From Flavobacterium sp. CF108 (GTDB lineage Bacteria > Bacteroidota > Bacteroidia > Flavobacteriales > Flavobacteriaceae), in the NCBI RefSeq assembly GCF_900129795.1, contig NZ_FQWW01000002.1, positions 186,001 through 250,000 on the forward strand: DNA of 64,000 nucleotides. The letters run 5' to 3'. The notes under the pieces are model-generated. The model saw nothing but the letters and a program-made list of their open reading frames with translations. It was not told where the DNA came from and did no database searches. Numbering within the stretch: the first letter of the stretch is position 1; each line of letters starts with the position of its first letter. Both the position numbers and the translations under genes were made by a program. Shown piece by piece: positions 25,941-33,787 of this stretch.

Positions 25941-26687
25941 ATGAAAATATTAGTTTGCATCAGCCATGTGCCTGATACTACTTCAAAAATTAACTTCTCC
26001 AATGGTGATTCAGAATTTGATACCAATGGTGTACAATATGTAATTAATCCTAATGATGAGTTTGGACTTACACGTGCAATCTGGTTCCAAGAGCAGCAAG
26101 GTGCAAATGTAACAGTTGTAAACGTTGGTGGTCCTGATACTGAACCAACATTGCGTAAAGCATTAGCAATTGGTGCAAACGAAGCAATTCGTGTAAACGC
26201 AAACCCAACTGACGGATTTTTTGTTGCAAAACAATTAGCTGAAGTAATTAAAAATGGTGGATACGATCTTGTAATTGCAGGAAAAGAATCTCTTGATTAT
26301 AATGGTGGAATGGTTCCTGGAATGATTGCAGGGATTTTAGGTTCTAACTTTTTAAATTCTTGTACATCTCTTACTGTTGATGGAAATAATGTAAAAGCGG
26401 TTCGTGAAATCGACGGTGGAAAAGAAACTGTAAGCACTACCCTTCCTTTAATTATTGGTGGTCAAAAAGGTCTTGTTGAAGAAAAAGATTTACGTATCCC
26501 AAACATGAGAGGAATTATGACAGCAAGAACGAAAGCTTTAACTATTCTTGAGCCAGTTGATGCTCCTGTAAATACAAAAGCGGTGAAATTTGAAAAACCA
26601 GCTCCAAAATCAGCAGTGAAATTAATTTCTGCAGATAATTTAGATGAGTTAGTTAATTTATTACACAACGAGGCTAAAGTGATTTAA
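25941..26687 (+). CDS. etfB: Electron transfer flavoprotein subunit beta
   Basis: The 248-residue protein starts MKILVCISHVPDTTSKI and carries the EtfB AMP/nucleotide-binding pattern (NPNDEFGLTRAI; AGKESLDYNGGMVPGMIAG). It forms the alpha/beta heterodimer that passes electrons from acyl-CoA dehydrogenases to the quinone pool. A basic RGIMTARTK segment (about 193-201) matches the recognition-loop region of the family. etfA follows after 152 bp containing a heptad-repeat element. Confidence 0.93.
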   Translation: MKILVCISHVPDTTSKINFSNGDSEFDTNGVQYVINPNDEFGLTRAIWFQEQQGANVTVVNVGGPDTEPTLRKALAIGANEAIRVNANPTDGFFVAKQLAEVIKNGGYDLVIAGKESLDYNGGMVPGMIAGILGSNFLNSCTSLTVDGNNVKAVREIDGGKETVSTTLPLIIGGQKGLVEEKDLRIPNMRGIMTARTKALTILEPVDAPVNTKAVKFEKPAPKSAVKLISADNLDELVNLLHNEAKVI

Positions 26688-26693
26688 GATTGT

Positions 26694-26837
26694 AGAGTTT
26701 AGATTTTAGATTGCTGATTGAACACAGCTCTAAAATCTTCCTCATTCAAATCAAAAATCATTTAATCTGAAATAAGAATCATTTTTAGATTTCAATTTTC
26801 AAAAAATCTGAAATCTAAAATCTAAAATCTAAAATTG
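26694..26837. repeat. Heptad-repeat hairpin element before etfA
   Basis: Five 7-bp units related to AAAATCT occupy 26803-26837 and end two bases before the etfA ATG. Their complements (AGATTTT-type units) occupy 26694-26714 just past the etfB stop. The two arms can fold back into one long hairpin spanning the intergenic region. Confidence 0.7.
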
Positions 26838-26839
26838 TT

Positions 26840-27808
26840 ATGTCAATATTAATATATGCAGAATCTGCAGAAGGAAAATTTAAAAAAGTAGCTTTCGAAT
26901 TAGCTTCTTACGCAAAAAAAGTAGCTGAGTCTTTAGGCACAACTGTTACAGCTTTAACTGTAAACATTAGCGACGTAAGCGAATTGTCTAAATACGGAGT
27001 TGATAAAGTTTTAAAAGTAAACAACGATAAATTAGCTGGCTTTACTGCTAAGGCTTACGCCGATGTAATTAAACAAGCTGCTGAAAAAGAAGGAACAAAA
27101 GTAGTTTTACTTTCTTCTACAACAGACAGTATTTACCTTTCATCATTAGTTGCAGTAGCTTTAAATGCTGGTTTTGCATCAAATGTTGTTGGATTACCAA
27201 TTAGCACTTCACCTTTTCAGGTAAAAAGAAATGCTTTTTCAAACAAAGCTTTCAACATTACAGAAATTTCTACAGATGTAAAAGTTCTTGGTTTAGCTAA
27301 AAACTCTTACGGAATTTTCGAAAGTGCAGGATCTGCATCTGAAGAAGATTTTAACCCAATAATTGGAGACAATGATTTTGGCGTAAAAGTAGAATCTGTA
27401 GAAAAAGTAACCGGAAAAGTTTCTATCGCTGATGCTGATATCGTAGTTTCTGGCGGACGTGGATTAAAAGGCCCTGAAAACTGGGGATTAATCGAAGATC
27501 TTGCTGCTGTTTTAGGCGCTGCGACTGCGTGTTCTAAACCAGTTTCAGATTTAGGATGGAGACCTCACAGCGAGCACGTTGGACAAACAGGAAAACCAGT
27601 TGCAACAAACTTATATATTGCAGTAGGTATTTCTGGAGCTATTCAGCATATTGCAGGTATTAACTCTTCAAAAGTAAAAGTAGTAATCAATAATGACCCT
27701 GAAGCTCCTTTCTTTAAAGTTGCAGATTATGGTATTGTTGGCGATGCTTTTGAAATTGTTCCTAAATTAACAGAGAAATTAAAAGCTTTTAAAGCGCAAC
27801 ATTCTTAA
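26840..27808 (+). CDS. etfA: Electron transfer flavoprotein subunit alpha
   Basis: The 322-residue partner of EtfB has an N-terminal alpha/beta domain. The C-terminal FAD-binding domain of about 195-315 includes VSGGRGLKGPENWGLIEDLA, SRP-like DLGWRPHSEHVGQTGK, AVGISGAIQHIAG and the NNDPEAPFF signature. It binds FAD and shuttles electrons from flavin dehydrogenases. Translation begins two bases after a heptad array with no Shine-Dalgarno sequence. Confidence 0.94.
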   Translation: MSILIYAESAEGKFKKVAFELASYAKKVAESLGTTVTALTVNISDVSELSKYGVDKVLKVNNDKLAGFTAKAYADVIKQAAEKEGTKVVLLSSTTDSIYLSSLVAVALNAGFASNVVGLPISTSPFQVKRNAFSNKAFNITEISTDVKVLGLAKNSYGIFESAGSASEEDFNPIIGDNDFGVKVESVEKVTGKVSIADADIVVSGGRGLKGPENWGLIEDLAAVLGAATACSKPVSDLGWRPHSEHVGQTGKPVATNLYIAVGISGAIQHIAGINSSKVKVVINNDPEAPFFKVADYGIVGDAFEIVPKLTEKLKAFKAQHS

Positions 27809-27970
27809 TTAAAAATTCTCTTCAAAAATATAGCTGCCTAAAAACAAGATATTGTATCTTTGTTTATAGGCAGCTTTTTTGTTCCATATTTTTTGATTAA
27901 AATTGCACTTTTATTTTCCAATCAAAAAATCATTAAAATGAGGCGCTAAGTGCCTTTTTTACAAACATAT

Positions 27971-28594
27971 ATGAGTCTAGTTAAATTATCTATAAAAGGA
28001 ATTTCATACAGTCAAACTCAAAATGGCGCTTATGCCTTAATTTTGAATGAAGTTGATGGTGAAAGAAAATTACCTATCGTTATTGGTGCTTTTGAAGCCC
28101 AATCGATCGCTATTGCCTTAGAAAAAGAAATAAAACCACCACGCCCGTTAACACACGATTTATTTAAAAACTTTGCTGAAAGATTTGACATAGTTGTAAA
28201 ACAAGTTATCATTCACAAATTAGTTGACGGTGTTTTTTACTCGAGTTTAATCTGCGAAAGAGATAAAATCGAAGAGATTATCGATGCTCGAACTTCTGAT
28301 GCAATCGCTTTGGCTTTGCGTTTTAACGCTCCAATTTTTACTTATAAAAACATTTTGGACAAAGCCGGAATTTATCTAAAATCAAACACTTCAGATTCTG
28401 ATCAGGGTTCACAGGAAATTGACGATGTACTTTCTAATCCTGAAACTTTTGGTCACGAAGAAGAAACAAATCAATCTGGTGACGTTTACGCAAAACACAG
28501 TTTGCAAGAACTAAACGAACTTTTAGATCAGGCTGTTTCTCAGGAAGATTACGAAAAAGCAGCAAAAATCAGAGACGAAATCTCGAAAAGATAA
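27971..28594 (+). CDS. Bifunctional nuclease-domain protein with UVR motif
   Basis: An upstream in-frame start exists at 27950, but MSLVKLSIKG at 27971 matches the usual family start. The 207-residue product has a DUF151/BFN domain of about residues 1-130 (LPIVIGAFEAQSIAIALE; RTSDAIALALRFNAPIF). A C-terminal UvrB/UvrC-type motif (LNELLDQAVSQEDYEKAAKI) follows. Relatives show RNase/DNase activity or act in stress response; the activity here is inferred. It lies between etfA and thyA. Confidence 0.8.
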   Translation: MSLVKLSIKGISYSQTQNGAYALILNEVDGERKLPIVIGAFEAQSIAIALEKEIKPPRPLTHDLFKNFAERFDIVVKQVIIHKLVDGVFYSSLICERDKIEEIIDARTSDAIALALRFNAPIFTYKNILDKAGIYLKSNTSDSDQGSQEIDDVLSNPETFGHEEETNQSGDVYAKHSLQELNELLDQAVSQEDYEKAAKIRDEISKR

Positions 28595-28605
28595 TTTTAA
28601 GGTTG

Positions 28606-28705
28606 TAAGCCTTAAGCTTTAGGCAATAAGCTTAAAGCACAAAACATAAAAAAACAAGCTGAAAGCATTAGGAAAAAGCCTAAAGCTTAAAGCCTAAAGC
28701 CTAAA
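28606..28705. repeat. Heptad-repeat hairpin element before thyA
   Basis: Four 7-bp units GCCTAAA/GCTTAAA occupy 28678-28705 and end six bases before the thyA ATG. The left arm (TAAGCTT and TTTAGGC-type units, about 28606-28633) is their inverted complement. Confidence 0.7.
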
Positions 28706-28711
28706 GCAACA

Positions 28712-29563
28712 ATGAAACAATACTTAGATTTAGTAAAGCACGTTTTAGAAAACGGCAATCAAAAAGGAGACCGTACCGGAACCGGAACAAAAAGTGTTTT
28801 TGGTTACCAAATGCGTTTTGATTTAAGTGAAGGTTTCCCAATGGTTACGACCAAAAAATTACATTTAAAATCGATCATTTACGAATTGCTTTGGTTCTTA
28901 AAAGGTGATACTAATATAAAATATCTTCAGGAAAACGGAGTAAAAATCTGGGATGAATGGGCAGATTCTAATGGTGATTTAGGACCTGTTTACGGACATC
29001 AATGGAGAAACTGGAACAGTGAAGAAATCGATCAGATTTCTGAATTAATTACCGAATTAAAAACAAATCCAAACAGCCGAAGAATGCTCGTTTCTGCATG
29101 GAATCCTTCGGTTTTGCCAGATACTAAAAAATCATTTGAAGAAAATGTTGCCAACAACAAAGCGGCTTTACCTCCTTGTCATGCATTTTTTCAATTTTAT
29201 GTTGCAGCTCCAGATTTAGAAAAAGGAGAAACAAAAGGAAAATTATCCTGCCAATTGTATCAGCGCAGTGCCGATATCTTTTTGGGAGTTCCTTTTAATA
29301 TCGCTTCTTATGCATTATTTACAATGATGATTGCACAAGTTTGCGATTTAGAGCCAGGTGAATTTATTCACACTTTTGGTGATGCACACATTTACAATAA
29401 TCATTTTGAGCAATTAGAACTGCAATTAACCCGCGAACCAAAACCATTACCAAAAATGATTTTAAATCCGGAGATTAAAAACATTTTTGATTTTGATTTT
29501 AATGATTTTACACTTTTAGATTATGATCCGCATCCTGCAATAAAAGGAAGTGTTGCTGTATAA
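28712..29563 (+). CDS. thyA: Thymidylate synthase
   Basis: The 283-residue enzyme converts dUMP to dTMP using methylene-tetrahydrofolate. Cys156 in ALPPCHAFF is the nucleophile. [11 protein letters not shown] at 21-31 and the [20 protein letters not shown] segment form the dUMP and folate sites. Compared with E. coli ThyA it has insertions before the catalytic Cys (about 136-151, [14 protein letters not shown]) and before SCQLYQRS. FolA, which regenerates tetrahydrofolate, is encoded about 0.9 kb downstream. Confidence 0.96.
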   Translation: MKQYLDLVKHVLENGNQKGDRTGTGTKSVFGYQMRFDLSEGFPMVTTKKLHLKSIIYELLWFLKGDTNIKYLQENGVKIWDEWADSNGDLGPVYGHQWRNWNSEEIDQISELITELKTNPNSRRMLVSAWNPSVLPDTKKSFEENVANNKAALPPCHAFFQFYVAAPDLEKGETKGKLSCQLYQRSADIFLGVPFNIASYALFTMMIAQVCDLEPGEFIHTFGDAHIYNNHFEQLELQLTREPKPLPKMILNPEIKNIFDFDFNDFTLLDYDPHPAIKGSVAV

Positions 29564-29570
29564 TTATAAA

Positions 29571-29604
29571 AAAATCCGCTGAAAATTTTCAAGCGGATTT
29601 TTTT
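29571..29604. terminator. thyA terminator
   Basis: AAAATCCGCT (29571-29580) pairs with AGCGGATTTT (29592-29601), followed by T. The leading A-run lets it also serve the convergent CBM48 gene. Confidence 0.8.
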
Positions 29605-29899
29605 ATACAACTAAAACACCATTTTCACTTCCGGCGTAATCATTCCATTTGTAAAAATCCGCTTCAGGATCATTCACATAAGTACCGTCGATTACGTATT
29701 TAAATTCGTAAATCGCGTCTTTAACCAAATCATAAGTAGCTTTAAAAGTTCCGTTTTTCAACTTGCTTAACGTTCCTTCTTCTACATTCCAGTTATTAAA
29801 ATCTCCAACTACTGCTGCCGAATCAGCATCTTTGGCATCTATTGAAAATGTAACTTTAACTACTGGTTTCGTTTTAATAAATTGTTTCTTCAAAGACAT
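29603..29899 (-). CDS. Small CBM48/isoamylase early-set domain protein
   Basis: The 98-residue protein is almost entirely one carbohydrate-binding-module-48 fold. It contains VTFSIDAKDADSAAVVGDFN then NW, TFKATYDLV, YEFKYVIDG and VNDPEADFYKWNDYAGSENG, as in AMPK glycogen-binding domains. With no catalytic domain or signal peptide, it may bind glycogen or act as a regulatory partner in the cytoplasm. It is convergent with thyA. Function beyond the fold is inference. Confidence 0.82.
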   Translation of the reverse strand: MSLKKQFIKTKPVVKVTFSIDAKDADSAAVVGDFNNWNVEEGTLSKLKNGTFKATYDLVKDAIYEFKYVIDGTYVNDPEADFYKWNDYAGSENGVLVV

Positions 29900-30139
29900 A
29901 ACTATTTAGTTTTTAGATTTCTACAATAAAATTACATAATTTCATCTGAACATTCGACAGCACTATAATCGATTTATGATTATAACAAAAACAGTATATT
30001 ATTTTAATTAGATATGTAATTTAATGTACGATATTTTTCACATTTCTAATTCACGGCAGATTTTGCAGGAAATATTCTGAGATCAAAATATGTAGTTTTT
30101 TGAAAATAAATTTTAACTTTATAGTCTCATTTATATCTT

Positions 30140-30484
30140 ATGGAAAAAGAAGTGCACGAACAATACGAGTATGCCAGAAGACGATTAAGGCAAAAAAAAG
30201 TCTTATATTTTCATTTTGTTCTTTTCCTTTTAGGAAGTTTATTTTTATTTATTGCTAATAAATTTTTTGGTTTTGGCGAAGGAGCAACTCAAAACTGGTG
30301 TATTTGGGGTATTACGATCTGGCTCTTTATCTTTATTTTACATTTCATAAAAGTCTATATAACAGATCGTTTTATGAATAAAAAATGGGAAAGAGAGCAA
30401 ATTGACCGTCTTGTTGCTTTACAGCAAAAGAGAATCAGCCAATTAGAATCGAAAATAAACGAAGACACCGAGAATAAAATTTAG
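30140..30484 (+). CDS. 2TM domain-containing membrane protein
   Basis: The 114-residue protein has a charged N-terminus (YEYARRRLRQKK) and two membrane helices (about 24-42 and 55-75). A basic helix (FMNKKWEREQIDRL) and a coiled-coil-like tail follow. This matches the 2TM domain of Bacteroidota, found alone or attached to histidine kinases. It ends 12 bp before folA and is probably co-transcribed. Confidence 0.8.
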   Translation: MEKEVHEQYEYARRRLRQKKVLYFHFVLFLLGSLFLFIANKFFGFGEGATQNWCIWGITIWLFIFILHFIKVYITDRFMNKKWEREQIDRLVALQQKRISQLESKINEDTENKI

Positions 30485-30496
30485 TTAAAACACAAC

Positions 30497-30979
30497 ATGA
30501 TTATAATGATAGCGGCTGTTGCCGAAAATAATGCTCTGGGAAAAAACAATGATTTAGTCTGGCATTTACCCAATGATTTTAAAAGATTTAAATCACTGAC
30601 AACTAATCATCATATTATTATGGGGAGAAAAACTTTTGAAAGTTTCCCTAAACCTTTACCAAACCGCACACATATTGTCATAACTCGTCAAACAGATTAT
30701 AATCCGGAAGGATGTATTGTTGTAGACAGCATTGAAAAAGCTATTGCATTGTGTCCTGAAGAGGAAGATTCATATATCATTGGCGGTGGAGAAATCTACA
30801 ACCTGGGTTTACCTTTTACGGATATAATTGAAATTACTAAAGTACACCACACTTTTGAGGCTGATACTTTTTTTCCTAAAATCAGTAAGAGTGAATGGCA
30901 GTTAGTAGAATCTGAAGAAAATTTTAAAGATGAAAAACATCTTTATGATTATACTTATGAAACTTACATTCGAAAATAA
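30497..30979 (+). CDS. folA: Dihydrofolate reductase
   Basis: The 160-residue enzyme reduces dihydrofolate with NADPH. MIIMIAAVAENNALGKNNDL covers the usual N-terminal active-site region, with the LVWHLPNDFKRFK motif (Trp22, Asp27-type acid) following. MGRKTFESFP and IIGGGEIY form the NADPH-binding loops. Its length is typical. It sits downstream of the 2TM gene and close to thyA, which consumes the cofactor it regenerates. Confidence 0.95.
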   Translation: MIIMIAAVAENNALGKNNDLVWHLPNDFKRFKSLTTNHHIIMGRKTFESFPKPLPNRTHIVITRQTDYNPEGCIVVDSIEKAIALCPEEEDSYIIGGGEIYNLGLPFTDIIEITKVHHTFEADTFFPKISKSEWQLVESEENFKDEKHLYDYTYETYIRK

Positions 30980-30983
30980 ATAA

Positions 30984-31013
30984 AAAAACACCCTCTTTTG
31001 GAGGATGTTTTTT
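30984..31013 (+). terminator. folA terminator
   Basis: A stem with one mismatch (core CCTC/GAGG within AACACCCTC and GAGGATGTT) closes a 5-nt loop and runs into T. Confidence 0.7.
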
Positions 31014-31555
31014 AAAAACGATTGACTTTTAGTCTTGACTCGCTCAAGAAATAGTTTTTGTAAAAATCTCAAATGGAAAAAAGACATTTGAAATAATGAA
31101 TAACATTTAATGTTAATTGAGAACAAGTCTCAAAAACGCCTTTAATAACAAATACCACTAAGATATTAAAGGCAAGAAAATTAAAATTTCCAAAAACAAA
31201 TTTAATCCTAAGAACGTACTTCGCACTTTTTAAAATAGTATTCCCCCAAGAACAACACTTTAAAAACTACCACTTGAACAAATGACTGCCAGTGCAAAAA
31301 AAGCGGCCATCTGATTAAGTCAATGTGAAACTATCAATCATTAAAATTTCATCATTTTTACTTTGACAAAGTTGGGTATAAAATCAGCCGGACACAATAC
31401 CCACTTTTGGTGATTTTTTAAAAATACCCACTTTTGGTGATGCTTAAGCAAGTCCAAAAAAAGGATTGAATGCATCCTCTAAAACATTTAATTGACAATT
31501 TAAAAAACTCAATTACAGTTAAACTAGATTGTTTATATTTGCGTAAATTATAATA
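31014..31555. other. Long gene-free region with direct and inverted repeats
   Basis: No convincing gene lies between folA and ubiE. The stretch holds a 10-bp inverted repeat GCCTTTAATA/TATTAAAGGC (31138-31147 with 31164-31173). It also holds a 19-bp direct repeat AATACCCACTTTTGGTGAT (31396-31414 and 31423-31441), and the ubiE -7 box TATATTTG (31534-31541). The direct repeats could be the remains of a mobile-element end. Confidence 0.5.
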
Positions 31556-32287
31556 ATGTCTGAGAAAATAACTCCATATAAAGACTCTTCTTTAGGTAAG
31601 AAAGAGCAGGTTGCCCAAATGTTTGACAACATCTCTGGGAACTACGACAATCTGAACCGTGTAATTTCATTTGGTATTGATACGAAATGGAGAAAAAAAG
31701 TATTGAAAATAGTTTCTGACTCTAAACCAAACGTTATCCTTGATATCGCTACCGGAACTGGCGATCTGGCTATTTTAATGGCTAAAACTAATGCCGAAAA
31801 AATTATTGGTCTTGATATTTCGGCCGGAATGCTTGAAGTTGGAAAAAAGAAAGTCGAAGAAAAAAAGCTTTCGAATGTTATTGATTTAGTTTTAGGCGAT
31901 TCTGAAAATATCCCTTTTGAGGATAATTATTTTGATGCGATTACGGTAGGTTTTGGCGTACGTAATTTTGAACATTTAGAAAAAGGCTTTGCCGAAATTT
32001 TACGAGTTTTAAAACCAAACGGCGTTTTTGTAATTCTGGAAACTTCTGTTCCGGATAAAACACCATACAAACAAGGATATAAATTTTACAGCAAAAATAT
32101 ACTTCCACTTATTGGAAAATTGTTTTCAAAAGACAATTCAGCTTACGGTTATTTATCTGAATCTGCTGCGGCTTTTCCTTATGGTGAAGCATTAAACAAT
32201 ATTTTGAGAAAAACTGGGTTTATAGATGTTGTAGCAATGCCGCAAACTTTTGGTGTAGCAACCATTTATTCAGCATCTAAAAAATAG
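31556..32287 (+). CDS. ubiE: Demethylmenaquinone methyltransferase
   Basis: The 243-residue SAM-dependent methyltransferase has motif [16 protein letters not shown] near residues 62-76, the SAM-acid region LGLDIS-like ([11 protein letters not shown]) and the UbiE signature [20 protein letters not shown]. In Bacteroidota it makes menaquinone from demethylmenaquinone, so menG is an equal name. A TATATTTG box ends 14 bp before the ATG, implying a very short 5' UTR. porT starts one base after its stop. Confidence 0.93.
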   Translation: MSEKITPYKDSSLGKKEQVAQMFDNISGNYDNLNRVISFGIDTKWRKKVLKIVSDSKPNVILDIATGTGDLAILMAKTNAEKIIGLDISAGMLEVGKKKVEEKKLSNVIDLVLGDSENIPFEDNYFDAITVGFGVRNFEHLEKGFAEILRVLKPNGVFVILETSVPDKTPYKQGYKFYSKNILPLIGKLFSKDNSAYGYLSESAAAFPYGEALNNILRKTGFIDVVAMPQTFGVATIYSASKK

Positions 32288-32288
32288 T

Positions 32289-33011
32289 ATGAAAAAAATT
32301 GTAATCGTATTTTTATTAGTCTTAACGACAAAAGGATATTCTCAATTTGCTAAAAGTATGTTTAGTAAAGATCCTATTATTAACCTTGAAAACTGGCAGA
32401 AACAACGTGTCTATTTCGGTTATTATTTAGGCTTTAATAGTTTTGATTTTAAATTTGATTACAAAGATGTAGTTCAAGAAGACATTCAGGTAAAAAAAAC
32501 AACTGGTTTTAACGTGGGTGTTGTTGCTGATTTAAGATTACAGGAATACATTAATTTGCGTTTTGAACCCGGTTTATACTATACAAAAAGAGATTTATAT
32601 TTCCCTGGTGTTGGAGGCTTGGAAAAAGATTATTTACGAGAAGTGAATAGTACTTACATTCACTTTCCGTTATTATTAAAATTCTCATCTTTAAGAACTG
32701 GAAACATTCGTCCTTATTTAGTAGGCGGAATGTCAACAACTTTGAACTTATCCAGCAACTCAAGTTCTATCGATGATAACTTTGAAGGTAAATTCAGGGT
32801 TAAACAATGGACAGCTGCTTACGAATTAGGTTTTGGAATTGATTTCTTTACAGAGTATTTTATCTTTTCTCCTTCTATTAGAGGCATGTTTGGTATTACT
32901 GACGAGTTAATTCGTGATAATGTAACTCCAGAACATCCGGTAAGTCCATATACGGATAATATAGATTCAATGAAATCGAGAGCTATTTTAATAAATTTCA
33001 CATTTCATTAA
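32289..33011 (+). CDS. porT: PorT-family outer-membrane protein
   Basis: The 240-residue protein has a signal peptide (MKKIVIVFLLVLTTKGYSQ). An eight-stranded-barrel pattern follows (VYFGYYLGFNSFDFKF; NLRFEPGLYYTKRDL; HFPLLLKFSSLR; GFGIDFFTEYFIFSPSIRG). It sits directly behind ubiE, the arrangement known for PorT/SprT of the type IX secretion system in Flavobacteriia. PorT is needed for T9SS secretion and gliding in known members; here the assignment rests on family pattern and synteny. Confidence 0.78.
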   Translation: MKKIVIVFLLVLTTKGYSQFAKSMFSKDPIINLENWQKQRVYFGYYLGFNSFDFKFDYKDVVQEDIQVKKTTGFNVGVVADLRLQEYINLRFEPGLYYTKRDLYFPGVGGLEKDYLREVNSTYIHFPLLLKFSSLRTGNIRPYLVGGMSTTLNLSSNSSSIDDNFEGKFRVKQWTAAYELGFGIDFFTEYFIFSPSIRGMFGITDELIRDNVTPEHPVSPYTDNIDSMKSRAILINFTFH

Positions 33012-33020
33012 AACAAAATC

Positions 33021-33749
33021 TTAACTATTTCGTTTAAATTCACTTAAAATAATTGCTGTTGCTGTAGCTACATTTAAACTTTCGGTTTTTTGCAGCTCTC
33101 CAAATCTTGGAATTGTAAGTCGGCTGGTCACTATTTTTTCAATTTCTGCCGAAATACCATTGGCTTCATTACCCATAATAATGATTCCGTTTTGTGGTAA
33201 ATTAGATTGATAAATATTGTTTCCATCCATAAAAGTTCCAAAAACAGGAAGTTTTGTTTGACTTATAAAAGTTTTTAGATCAACATAATTTACGTTTACC
33301 CTGGCAATTGATCCCATTGTGGCCTGTACTACTTTTGGATTATAAATATCGACTGTTTCTTTTGAACAGACAATTTGTTTGATTCCAAACCAGTCGCAAA
33401 GACGCATTATTGTCCCTAAATTTCCGGGATCACGAATATCGTCTAACGCCAGAATTAAACCAGAATTTATGATTTGATTTTCTACAGGCATTTTAAAAAC
33501 TGCCAAACAAGAATTTGGAGTTGTTAAAGCACTTATTTTTTTCAGTTCTTGTTCATTAATAAGAGTTCGTTTTGCAGTTTGAACTTCTTCAAAATCATTT
33601 AGCGTGGTGTATAAATGCTCTAATTCAAAATTGGATTGCAACAATTCCTGAATTACCTTTACTCCTTCGGCAAAAAACAATTGATTTGCAAAACGCTGTT
33701 TTTTTTGATGCAGGCCTGATATAAGCTTTATTTGGTTTTTACTAACCAT
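33021..33749 (-). CDS. SpoU/TrmH-family RNA 2'-O-methyltransferase
   Basis: The 242-residue protein has an N-terminal RNA-binding domain and a SpoU domain of about 95-240. The three SpoU motifs are DIRDPGNLGTIMRLCDWFGI, IIMGNEANGIS and ESLNVATATAIILSEF. It methylates a ribose in rRNA or tRNA with SAM; the target is unknown. It is convergent with porT (9 bp apart) and divergent from tamL. Confidence 0.88.
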   Translation of the reverse strand: MVSKNQIKLISGLHQKKQRFANQLFFAEGVKVIQELLQSNFELEHLYTTLNDFEEVQTAKRTLINEQELKKISALTTPNSCLAVFKMPVENQIINSGLILALDDIRDPGNLGTIMRLCDWFGIKQIVCSKETVDIYNPKVVQATMGSIARVNVNYVDLKTFISQTKLPVFGTFMDGNNIYQSNLPQNGIIIMGNEANGISAEIEKIVTSRLTIPRFGELQKTESLNVATATAIILSEFKRNS

Positions 33750-33787
33750 AAAATAAATGTACTTTTGAATTAAATATTAAAAAACAC

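Noticed and set aside
30902-31126. Minus-strand frame over the end of folA and the following spacer
   Set aside because: It is mostly the shadow of folA and its terminator with AT-rich composition; no family features.
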